Shown here piece after piece: positions 53,880 to 64,000 of a DNA stretch of 64,000 nucleotides (positions are counted from its first letter, which is position 1; each line of letters starts with the position of its first letter). Where the stretch lies: positions 9,791,501 to 9,855,500 of the forward strand of contig NC_088342.1 of assembly GCF_036884655.1 (NCBI RefSeq), read 5' to 3'. Source of the stretch: Musa acuminata AAA Group (taxonomy: Eukaryota > Streptophyta > Magnoliopsida > Zingiberales > Musaceae). A program made the position numbers and the translations under genes. The notes beneath the pieces are model-generated. The model had not been told where the DNA came from. It worked only from the letters and a program-made list of their open reading frames with translations, and searched no databases.

Positions 53880-54955
53880 AATCGAGGTTGGCGTCCAGAA
53901 GCGTGTGAAGCGTCGCTTCGCCTTCCATCTACGTCACACATGGAGCCACGTCGGCGCCACATGGAGGACACCTCATTCTCAAAACCCCATCAACCTTCCT
54001 TGCGACTGTAGCTGGCGCCGGGACCCACCAATCTCAAGGGCAGCACTCTTGTCGAGTCAAAGCTGGCGCGACGTTCCTCTTCGAATCCAACGCCAGATCG
54101 AGCGAATCGGAGCCGCTTCATTCGGTGGACCCCACCGGCGTGGTGGGTCTCACATAAGACATTTGGGAGACGGCGGCAAAAAGCGAAAGCGCGTGATGGG
54201 GGCGAGAGAGAGAGGGAGGGAGGGAGAAGGGGGAGGGTTGACTCGCGGGGCAGGGGAGAGAACGCTGCTCCGGAGGCGACGAAAGACACGTGTCCGTTAC
54301 GCCAGGCGGAGCAGATTCCCTGGCGGGGAATCGGTTTCTGCTGCCCGCAGTTAAAGTCGCATTTACCACCACGCGCTCTCTCTCTCCCTCTGAAACCTCC
54401 CTCCCACTAATTACCCCCACCGGTAATAAATAATTACTACCAATAAAGCTTTTAGTGAAAGAGAGTGAGTCTTCTTCTTCTGATGGAGAGAGAAAGAAGA
54501 GTTAATACCGTTTGTCTGTGAAGCAGCACAGAGAGAGAAAGAGAGCGGGGAAAGAAGAAGAAGAAGAAGAAAAAGCTTAAGTGTAGGTCCACGAAGAGGG
54601 AGAAGACAGGAGGTCTTCTCTCTTGTTTTCTCCTCTCTCTCTCTCTCTCTCTCTCTCCCAGAAACACCGACAGTGGTTAGTGGCATTCATTTCTCGCCAT
54701 TACTGCACTTTCCTCTATCCCATTCCTCCTACATTTCTTTCTTTCTTTCTTTCTTCTCAGATCTCCCCTTCCTTCTTCTTTCTTTTGTTTTCCTCGTGTC
54801 GTTGTACTCTAATTCTTCGAGGATCTCTCCATCGACCGTGTTTGGTTCTGTTTACTTGACGATGGACGAAGTGTGGTTCTGAGAAAGGCAAAACAGTCGA
54901 GTGTCTTCTTGTTTCGAGGGCAAAAGAAGTGGAGGTCAAGAAAGAGAGGCTAAAG
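53880..54955 (+). promoter_or_regulatory. Promoter and long leader region of the HD-ZIP IV gene
   Basis: GC-rich sequence (about 53900-54320) gives way to a leader with a (CT)n tract at 54635-54658 and TTTC repeats near 54732-54752, both common in plant 5' UTRs. No TATA box or L1-box (TAAATGYA) was found here; the closest is TAAATGCG on the minus strand at about 54355-54362. The start codon follows at 54956. Confidence 0.45.
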
Positions 54956-57900
54956 ATGTATGGAGACTGTCAAGTGCTGTCATCCATGGTGGGAGGCAAC
55001 GTTGTGTCACCCGATTCGCTCTTCTCCTCTTCGATCCAAAATCCTAGCCTCAGCTTCATGGCTAACATGCCACCATTCCATGCCTTCTCCTCCATCATTC
55101 CGGTAAGCACTGATCTCTTCCTATACCTTACCCTACGCGTTCTCAAAACATTGTCGCTAAGATTTGGTTGTGGTGGCGTAAGAAGGAGGAAGGGATGATG
55201 TTGATGGGGAGGGGTGGGAGCAAGGAAGAGGAGATGGAGAGCCGCTCTGGTAGCGGACCCCTGGACGGAGTGCTCAGCTGCGGCGAGGACCACGACAACG
55301 AGTTGCAGCAACCGCCGCCGCCGTCGCAACTGCAGCAGACGGCTGCGAAGAAGAAGCGTTACCACCGCCACACCGCCCGGCAGATTCAAGAGATGGAAGC
55401 GTGAGACTCTCACCACATCCATCTCTGTTAATGATATGGTATGATGTGATATGATTCGATGGCCATTAATAGGATGTTTAAGGAGTGCCCTCACCCGGAC
55501 GAGAAGCAGAGGATGAAGCTAAGCCAAGAACTCGGCCTTAAGCCTCGCCAGGTCAAGTTCTGGTTCCAGAACCGCCGGACTCAGATGAAGGTGCGTCTGC
55601 AACCCTTCATTCATGCATCAGTACCAACAATGATACAAGAATTAGATGCTATTCGTTGTGGAAGAAAGCTTACTGATATGCATGGGATTGTAACTGCGGC
55701 ACGCTGCAGGCTCAACAAGACCGGGCGGACAACGTGGTGCTGCGGGCGGAGAACGAGAGCCTGAAGAACGACAACTTCCGGCTGCAGGCAGCCATTCGCA
55801 ACGTCGTCTGCCCCAGCTGCGGCGGCCCGGCCATCCTCGGCGAGATGTCCTTCGACGAGCAGCAACTGCGCATCGAGAACGCCCGGCTCAAGGACGAGGT
55901 ACTGAACCCTAACCTAGCTCCTCCCAGAACGACGTTACCTCCACATGCACTTGCTCTTGCTATCATTTCCTCTGTTCACCACTTCAATGTGCAGCTTGAG
56001 CGTCTATCCTGCATCGCGTCGCGTTACAGTGGCCGGCAGTTGCAGCCATTAGGGCCGGCACCGCCTCTACTGCTCCCCTCTCTTGACCTTGACATGGGCA
56101 TCTACTCCAGACACTTCCACGAGCCGCCGGTGGTGAGCTGCACCGACCTGATCCCCATCCCGCAGATCTCCGATGAGCCCTCGCCGTTCCCTGGCATGCT
56201 CATCATGGACCAAGACAGGCCATTGGTTCTCGACCTGGCAATGACGGCAGCAGATCACCTGGTCAGGATGTGCAACACGAACGAGCCGCTGTGGATCCGA
56301 AGAGGTGGTAGCACCGTGGAGGTCTTGAACTTGGAAGAGCATGCGAGGATGTGTCCATGGCCGATGGACCTGAAGCAGCAACAGGGGCGGTTTAGGACGG
56401 AGACTTCCAGGGACAGTGCCATGGTCATAATGAACGGCATCACAACGGTGGATGCCTTCCTGGATGCAGTGAGTCAATCTTTTCCTAGATCCATGAATCG
56501 TCTCTGTAGCATCATGAGCTCTTACCCTGTCGGTTACTTTGTCCAGAACAAATGGATGGAGCTGTTTCCTTCCCTTGTCGCAAAGTCCAGAACGGTGCAG
56601 GTTTTGAGTCCCGGAGTTCCCGGCCACGGCAATGGCTGCTTGCATCTGGTAATTTGTCGGATCACCTCCATGAATACACGTTGTTGTTGGCATCTGCTTT
56701 GCTCATGTTCGGGCCATTAACAGATGCAGGCAGAGCTGCAATTTCTATCTCCGTTGGTGCCCGCCCGTGAAGCTCACTTCTTCCGGTACTGCCAGCAGAA
56801 CTCAGAAGAAGGCACTTGGATTATAGTCGACTTCCCCGTTGATGGATTCCGAGATGGCATTCAAAGCCCCTTCCCCTGGTATAGAAGGAGGACTTCTGGT
56901 TGTGTCATCCAAGATATGCCCAATGGGTACTCCAAGGTACGGAAACTTGATTTGCTGTGTTTATGTATCACCGGGACAAGAAAAAGCTCTTCTATGTTCT
57001 GGGAATGTTGCTCACCTGCCATGATCACTTCTCTAATAGTAATAGAGGACATGGTTAAGAATTTTATGGAGGAACACAGGAGAAAGATAACAAGAACAAA
57101 TCAGAGTTACCTGCTTTATACCTCATATTTCTTTGGGCAGGTGATCTGGGTAGAACATGCAGAGGTGGAGGACAAACCAGTGCATCAGATATTCCAGCAA
57201 TTTGTCAGCGCCGGTGAGGCATTCGGAGCTACACGCTGGGTTTCAGTCCTACAAAGGCAATGTGAGCGGCTCGCGAGCCTTATGGCGAGAAATATTTCTG
57301 ACAATGGAGGTATCTCTGCCGATTCATCCCCACAGAAAAGTCCTACACTGAACTGTGTTGCGGTTCTCTCATCCGTGTACTCCGGTGTTTCAGTTATCTC
57401 ATCTCCGGAGGCGAGAAAGAACATGATGAGGCTGTCACAGAGAATGATAACAACATTCTGCACCGGCGTGTATGCCTCTGGAATGCAGTCATGGACGGCG
57501 CTCTCGGATTCTTCTGATGACACGGTCCGGGTGACAACTAAGAAAAATACTGCTCCCGGCCAGCCAAATGGGGTTATTCTCACGGCAGTGTCCACCACAT
57601 GGCTTCCTTCCTCCCATCACCAGGTGTTTGAGCTTTTGACGGACGAGCAAAGGAGGTCTCAGGTACTTCGTGGTTTGTTGTTTACTGCAATCTGCATCTT
57701 TGTTCGTGTCTTGAGGTAGCTACCTTCTTGTGTCTCGTTCAGCTGCAGTTGGATGTGCTCTCCAGCGGGAACTCGTTGCATGAGGTGGCTCATATAGCCA
57801 ATGGCTCGCACCCGAGGAACTGCATATCACTGTTGCGTGTCAATGTCAGTATGCCCTCCCACGCACTTCATCCGATTTTGCTTTCGATTGCTGACTGAGA

Positions 57901-58355
57901 TATTTTCTACGTGCATGTGTAATCCACTCGCTCAGGCAGCAAGCAACTCCTCCCACAGCGTGGATCTCCTGCTCCAAGAGAGCAGCACCCACCCCTCCGG
58001 TGGCAGCATCGTGGTGTACGCCGCAATCGACGTCGACGCCGTGCAGGTGGCGATGAGCAGCGAGGACCCGTCCTACATTCCCCTCCTCCCGACCGGGTTC
58101 GTCATCTCGCCCGCCGCCCGCCAACCAAACGCCGGGACCAGTAGCGGCATCGATGGTCACGCCACCGTCGGATGCCTGCTCACGGTCGGCATGCAGGTGC
58201 TCGCCACCGCCGTCCCCTCCGCCAAGCTTAACCTCTCCACCGTCACCGCTATCAACAACCACCTCTGCAACACCGTGCAACAGGTTAGAGCCGTGATCGC
58301 CGGTGCCGGTGGCACGGCCATGGCCGAGCCGGCTGCCGTGGCGCCGGATCAATAA
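54956..58355 (+). CDS. HD-ZIP class IV homeodomain-leucine zipper-START transcription factor (HDG2/ROC-like, 10 exons)
   Basis: Exons: 54956-55102, 55183-55400, 55473-55590, 55710-55898, 55995-56468, 56547-56648, 56724-56936, 57141-57662, 57749-57844, 57936-58355 (832 aa). The ATG gives [15 protein letters not shown], a start shared by the HDG2/ROC branch; the frame extends upstream only via GTG. The homeodomain is at 105-161 ([18 protein letters not shown] ... [15 protein letters not shown]). A zipper-loop-zipper follows (162-230) with the loop CPSCGG. The START domain runs from about 300 to 530 and is followed by the class-specific SAD region to the end ([16 protein letters not shown]). Such factors are nuclear, bind L1-box DNA and act in epidermal identity, trichome and stomatal programmes; this role is inherited from the class. 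Exon 9 has a second in-frame acceptor six bases upstream. The gene converges on the RCD1-like gene. Confidence 0.94.
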
Positions 58356-59500
58356 CACGAGGAAGTGACTGGAGTTACCTGAACCCTAAGTACTGAACCA
58401 TTAAACCTCGTCAACATGTCTCTTCAGTGACGATGGCCCCAGTGGTCGTGTTGGCGAAGTAGAAGGCGGGGTTCAAGGTAAACTCCAAGGATGGTAGTGG
58501 AGTCTGTAGAGTGTCTAGTTCAAGTGGCAGCGTCGTACTGTAACATGTCAGTGGAAGAAGAGAGCCCAAGGAGACTAGTTAGGTTGAAGGAGGGAAGTCA
58601 AGAGCGCACCAGATGTGACCCTTGCTCGCTGGCGAAGCCCATCTCACGAGGGGAGGAGGGCGTTGGTTCGGGAATTGACTTCTTGCTCTGTGGTGGTCAG
58701 CTTCCTGTTGGTTTGTGTTTGTGTTTGTGTTTCTGTTGAGTTGCCTCGGATGGGGGTTTGGTTGGTAGAACTGGATTGAATGATGCATGCTGTGCTGGAA
58801 CCATTATGGTTATTTATGTTGTGTATTCATTGCTCTGTTTGCCTATCTTCCTTTTTCTTTTTTTCCGACTTGGGATTTGGTGTCAGGGACCAGCCACCGC
58901 AGGAGAGCCTTGATGAGGCTGCTGGCCGCGAACAGAATCAGCTCCAGCACTGATCCAGGTGGACATGGTTGCATCATCTTTGTTCTGCTAGATATTCTCC
59001 ATGAATGAGTCATGCGGGCGCAGCTTGAACAGATGGAAGCATGCGTTCTAGCGCTTGCAATTGTGATCTGGACGAGCGCAATTATGGGATTCCCTATATG
59101 AACAGGGCAAGTAAGGAGGTCATGAAGGAAATCATGATCGAGGTTAAGAATCGCCAAAACACATTAAGATGACCGAACTTTCAGACTACCAATGGACAGC
59201 AAATAATAATATATTTGATAACATGCAAGACAAAGAATATAATAACATCCCCGAGAGTCAACGCCTACAACAAAGCAGAGGACTGTCATGTTCCTACAGA
59301 GCATGAAATATAAAATATAATTCCCTGTATCATCTGCCTAATTAACTTGTATTGACACCATTAGGATGATGACCAGTAAACCAACTCAAACCTGGAGGCA
59401 TCCGACTCCCAACGCCTGTCTGACTCTGTTCCAGCTCCTGCCAATTTGCTCTGAGCAGAGGCGCATCACCACGTCAAGACTTGTTTTACAGGCCTGTGGG
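58356..59500. other. Convergent intergenic region (HD-ZIP IV and RCD1-like 3' ends)
   Basis: The interval is 1.1 kb between two facing stop codons. It holds both 3' UTRs and a short TTTGTG repeat at 58713-58731. Scattered ORFs show no family features, and no RNA gene or repeat element is evident. Confidence 0.5.
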
Positions 59501-62500
59501 CTAGGATTTTGGAGCTTGATGTCTGGCCATAGGTGGTAACTGCAAAATACAGCAGTGGTTGAGGGATAGGGTGGATGTAAAAGCGTCAAAATATGCAAGT
59601 TTCATTTTTGCTCCTTGAAGCTGATCGAGTAAATATCAAGCCGATGTGCTGTTGCTGAACTAATTGTAGGGATGGAATACTAGAATTCCTACAATTAAGC
59701 AGGTTAACCTACAATCATGGAAGATAACATAGCCAAATTAACCGAAACACTTGCTCAAAAAAAAACTTTTGAGCCATCTGCAAATCTTGCTGGTTGGTGT
59801 ATTTCTATTCTGAAAACGATCTTAAGAAAGTTAACATAGCCAATGCCTCTCAAAAATCCAGCATAAGAACCAATGTACACTTCTCATCCAGCATAAATAT
59901 CAAGATAGGGTGGAAATAAACTGACATGAGAAAAGTAAAGCAGACTATACAAGGGAGAAAGAGGCACGGCTAAAAGACCAGAGATTCTTTCTGTTAGGTT
60001 AACAAACGTGACACGCAAGGAGCAGGAAGCACCTAAACACGTAAGGATCAAGGCATCTCATAAACAGGAACTGATGCTTATATTTATCTAGCATAACTTG
60101 GGAAAACTAAGTGATGGGAAAATTCTCAGCCAACCATGCAGTGGATGCCCTAGATTAAAGACATCCCAACAGTAAACATAAAGCATACCATATCGGACGA
60201 GTACAATCGAGACACCCAATTTGCCTTTGTTGACTTCTCAGAACCATGGACTTGTTCAAGAATGGAAATTATAGGAACCCATACACTTCATAGGTTTACC
60301 CTTAAATAAACTAGTCTTTTTATCAGAGATATATTCGCAACCCAAGCCTAGTTGGTGAACAAGGGATCCGATATAGAAGCTCTACAATTAAGTTCAACTA
60401 ACCATAATGTTGGAGCTAGTTCCACAATTAGCGAAAATAGTTCAGTGCTTAAGAAACAAATTTGAGCTCAAGGCTTTTAACTCAAAGGCAAGCTCTCAAG
60501 AGAACCTAGCCAAAGCTTGTCCTTTAATACCTTTGTTACCCACAAGTAGGTAGTGCACCTTCTAAGAGAGAGGGATAAAAATGTAAATCAGCTACAAGCA
60601 AACAAAACCTAGTGTTTGCCCATAATGGATAAAAATTATCAAAATTTCATAAGAGCCAATAGGACCAAAATAAACTATTAAGAAAAAAAAAACTCAAAAT
60701 AATGGATTGCTCAAGTTTTATGACCAAATCTATGCTATTCCGCTTCATCATATGCCAAAAGATCAGATCTGAACAGAATCACAGATTTAGTAGTCTAGCA
60801 GGTACTGCATGAGCAGCAATCAAAATTGATAAAACTGACCATGTGTTGTAGCCTCATTATTGTAGAACCCAATAATTTATCACCAATAATCTGTCTTAAC
60901 TTTTTAACCAAGTCAATCCTGCTTATCTTCCTCTTCTGACAAAAGGAAAAAACATATGGAGTTAATCAATATGTGAAAGTACATGAAATCAAATAGTAAT
61001 ATTTGAAAATCAAAATGACCTTAAAATCTTCATAATGAGTGTTAACCAAGTCCATGTCTTGAGGAGGCACTTTAGTTGAAATTGCAGCAAACAACATTGA
61101 AAAGGGCATCCATGGAGAGGTTGGAGTTCTTGGAGCTCGACCTGACGATAAACCTCGAAGCTGATTTGCAACAACTGGAGATGGGTGGCTCTTATCCTAT
61201 GGCACAAAGGAGGCAAGGCCATCACTTAGTTCAATAACAATAGAAGAGCAAAAGTACTGCTTCAGATTTAAAAAAAAATAGCACAATAATTATGTAATCC
61301 TAGGTCTTCTGTTGTGGAACCTAAACATGGTTAACTGGAGATCCTAATATGAAGTTTGTTCAGCATCATCTTCAGAACTTTGCCATGCAATAAAAAATTC
61401 TAGCATGGATTACAGAATTTGAAGAAATACAAACAGAAAACCCATTTCATCATAAATATGCAAAAAAAAAAAAATTGATAAGATGGTCAGCCATTACTGT
61501 ATATCCATCAAAAAACGGACTAGTTGGCAATCTACTACAGCACAAGAATCCTAATAGCTAAGATCTGGACTATAATTAAGTGTTCCATGAAATATGGTCT
61601 AAAAATAATTATAATTTGTAAAACACACCTGATATAAGCTGCAAGGTGAATTAGAATTTGTTAAAGCAGACACATAAGACATACCACCATCGCTAGCCAA
61701 ACATTCTGCAGTCACAAATAAAGTACAGGCTTTGAAATAAAGTTTGCACTCATATAAAGGAATTAAAAAAAAAAATCAACCAGATGCTACGGCAAAAGTT
61801 ACCTTTGGCATTGGTAGGCAAATTTATAGTCACAATAAATTCTGCATAGATATGAGTATACATATTCAAATCCCATATTATATAATGCTTTGGATTCTGA
61901 AGATCATCGACCCCACTGTCAAAGTTCTCATGGCTGGCCTGATGCTGGTTAGATCCCATGGGAATTAGCTCCATGTTTCCCATAATAACGCGGCACAGCA
62001 TCATATGGATAAAACCATTGTCGTCAACATTAGAATAGCGAGCACTGAAGACAATATATGTAGATTAGTGATATTTCTTCATCATGGACGATTAGCAAAC
62101 AAAGAATAGTGCATGACCAAGAGGAACCATCAAATGCAAATAAAGGGCTGTTTGCAGCCTTCTAGAACAAGAATTAAGGATCATTCCATAATTGCCAGAA
62201 GACAATCATGATAAAATTGATATTGAACCTCACCAGACATTTGAACAATTTGCTGGTGCAAGATGAATGCCATTGCCAAACAGAGGCTTCTGTTCAGGTA
62301 TCTTCAAAACCCCTTTCAACATCATCTCTTCGACAGCACCTTTGGAGGAAGCAAGCCATGCATAACGGACATTTGCATTGCCACGGAGTTTTTGGGTGAC
62401 CACAACCTGCTCTTGAAAAAAGCCAAGTCGACTCAAACCTAAGTCATTTTCCACTGGAGTTTTGCAGATTCCAAAAATGTCCTTTGCATCAATAACTTTG

Positions 62501-63303
62501 CCCAAACTGTGAAGTAACAAATGCTGCACAGCACTGATTCGCTGGTCATCAGCCGGCCTAACCTTTTCCTGCCAACTTCCTGAAGCAGAGACATTTGGAG
62601 GGAGAAATGAACACGGATCATTTTCTCCAACAGTTTCATTGTCTTCAGCACAGGCAGAATTTTCTTCACTCTTGATCCTCTTGACATTAAACATAGCCTC
62701 GTCATCGAGTCGTAAACTTGAGCTTTCAGCAGCACTAACAGAAATCTTCAAATGGGCTTCAACTTCACGAGTACCATTTGGATCACAAATCATGTGAACT
62801 TGTTTGCCTTTGCCAAAATGATAATGTTCAGGACACACTTCTGGGAAGAAACATTTCCCATCTACATCAATCCAAGCAATTGGTTTCTGTAATCCTGTTT
62901 TCAAATCTATGTAAATCATGTGCATAAAGTCTAACAAAAATTGCTGATTCTGAATATCTGCTTCAGTAATTCCTTTCTTTAGACGAAAATCTTCCTGGAC
63001 CAAACTGATGATATTCTCAGGAAAATCTCTCCATTCACCATCCTCAAAAGATAACACTCTGACCGGCAACCCACTTTTTGAAAAATTGCGATATTTATTA
63101 ACAATATGGCTCTGAAAACTGCAGCTGAAGTTAGATTTACAACTCATCATGTTGCAGCCCCTTAGAGAGGATCTGTCTGTGATATGCGAATGTGCTACTA
63201 GGCCATGGCCACTAGTGAAATATGAATCAGGTTCTCTCTTTCTCTTCAGACTGTGCATAATTCTTTCATTTTTATCCAATACCTTTACGCTCATATCTTC
63301 CAT
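59501..63303 (-). CDS. RCD1/SRO-type protein with WWE, PARP-like and RST domains (6 exons)
   Basis: Exons in transcript order: 63303-62234, 62044-61803, 61705-61629, 61196-61020, 60935-60840, 59539-59501 (566 aa; RCD1 of Arabidopsis is about 590). The N-terminus has a basic KRKREP patch (20-25), likely nuclear. WWE is near residues 75-160 ([19 protein letters not shown] ... [19 protein letters not shown]). The PARP-like domain is at about 265-435 ([20 protein letters not shown] ... [19 protein letters not shown] ... [20 protein letters not shown]). The active-site region of true PARPs is not conserved, as known for RCD1/SRO proteins, which are regarded as inactive. The RST domain lies at about 486-554 ([20 protein letters not shown] ... 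[19 protein letters not shown]) and binds transcription factors in the family. The last exon adds 12 residues. RCD1 proteins act in oxidative-stress and hormone signalling; the role here is by homology. Confidence 0.93.
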
Positions 63304-64000
63304 TTTTACCCAAGGAAGTGTCTGTTAACCACTGACTAATTCTCTTCAAAGGGCTTGTCTCCACAAAAACAGCCAACCTCACTTGAGGACAATCAATAAC
63401 TTCCCGTCGAGTTATAGATGGAAAAATTCATGTAATGGTAGACCGACAACAAGCAAGGAAATCCTGGAGCAAATAGAAACAAGCACAATGTTCAACATAT
63501 TTTTGTAAAGCGTGCTAATAGAATTGCAAAAGCAAAAAGAAATCTTATTGCAAATCAAAGATGCTGCACAAAATAGAATCCAAATTCACGGTGGCAGGCC
63601 CAATAACTTAAAATATAAAAGGACCAAACAAGCCTCAAAGTTGTAACTAAAAAATTCTTGACACCAACTCTGAGGATTCACACTCTTCTCTTTCTATTGG
63701 AACCACAAGTAGAAAGAAGAATATGCAAAATGTGGCCCTAAAACCAAATGACCAAATCCAAAGTAAGCAGAAAACAAACTGTTTTCAGTGAATAAGGGTG
63801 TATATCAGTTCTAAACTACTATTAATAAAAATGGACTGTAGACCCAATGGAAGTCCATGTAAAAAAATTTCAATCAGTTCAAGAGTTGTTGTCTTCATGT
63901 CCTACTAGATTTTCTGCCTAATCATTTGTATTCATGATATTTTATCCTCATTGACTGGTTTGCATTTGCTCTCCTGTAATTATTTATCATCTGTTCTTCT
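63304..64000. other. Upstream sequence of the RCD1-like gene
   Basis: AT-rich sequence with no coding frame. It probably contains 5' UTR, possibly with a leader intron, and part of the promoter. The window ends before a promoter can be recognised. Confidence 0.4.

Larger units (their letters stand above)
50571..54955. other. Repeat-rich interval between HisRS and the HD-ZIP IV gene
   Basis: In order it contains the HisRS 3' UTR, a degenerate minisatellite (51225-51790), a GC-rich stretch with an orphan short ORF (51938-52021, MEKPVGKNDGNTKQQQFTIA), an exon-like ORF (52493-52751), family A foldback sequences (53090-53800), and from about 53880 a GC-rich promoter and CT-rich leader for the HD-ZIP IV gene. 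No complete gene can be supported. Confidence 0.5.

Noticed and set aside
56067..56693. 208-codon minus-strand frame across HD-ZIP IV exons 5-6
   Set aside because: It is a shadow of real exons and introns on the other strand, with a His/Arg-rich nonsense composition.

Overview
This is a 64 kb stretch of a flowering-plant nuclear genome. Genes have many short exons with GT-AG introns, AT-rich introns of up to several kb, and abundant degenerate SINE, LINE and foldback (MITE-like) insertions. The proteins look monocot-like: a rice-like B3 protein, an HD-ZIP IV protein of the rice ROC type, and a GC-rich intronless MAPKK. A non-grass monocot such as banana is a guess. No bacterial, organellar or viral block was seen.

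Layout from left to right: (1) an RWD-RBR (RNF14-type) E3 ubiquitin ligase on + (586-11215), with three SINE-like insertions in its introns; (2) a convergent 12-exon kinase-fold protein on - (18533-11681) that has lost the HRD and DFG motifs, so probably a plastid pseudokinase; (3) a divergent small B3-domain protein on + (19739-23231); (4) a GC-rich MKK10-like MAPKK on + (23802-24763) broken by one frameshift and carrying DFE in place of DFG; (5) a 5.5 kb gene-poor repeat region; (6) the complex I subunit NDUFB10 on - (30672-30265), sharing a 455 bp divergent promoter with (7) a 111-residue protein I do not recognise (31128-34076); (8) a BPA1-like RRM protein on + (34809-42357) whose 6.3 kb first intron holds a decayed RTE-type LINE; (9) cytosolic histidyl-tRNA synthetase on + (43133-50570) with a large plant-type N-terminal extension; (10) a 4.4 kb repeat-rich interval with a minisatellite, foldback elements and an orphan exon-like ORF; (11) an HD-ZIP IV homeodomain-START factor on + (54956-58355); (12) a convergent RCD1/SRO-type WWE-PARP-RST protein on - (63303-59501).

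All exon models were built by hand from splice sites, and every chain stays in frame to a single stop. UTRs and transcription starts are not resolved. The genes do not form a pathway cluster; they are ordinary, unrelated plant loci. The points most worth a second look are the two degenerate kinases, the histidine-lyase-like start of the HisRS extension, the initiator-only first coding exons, the repeat families and a few promoter motif clusters.
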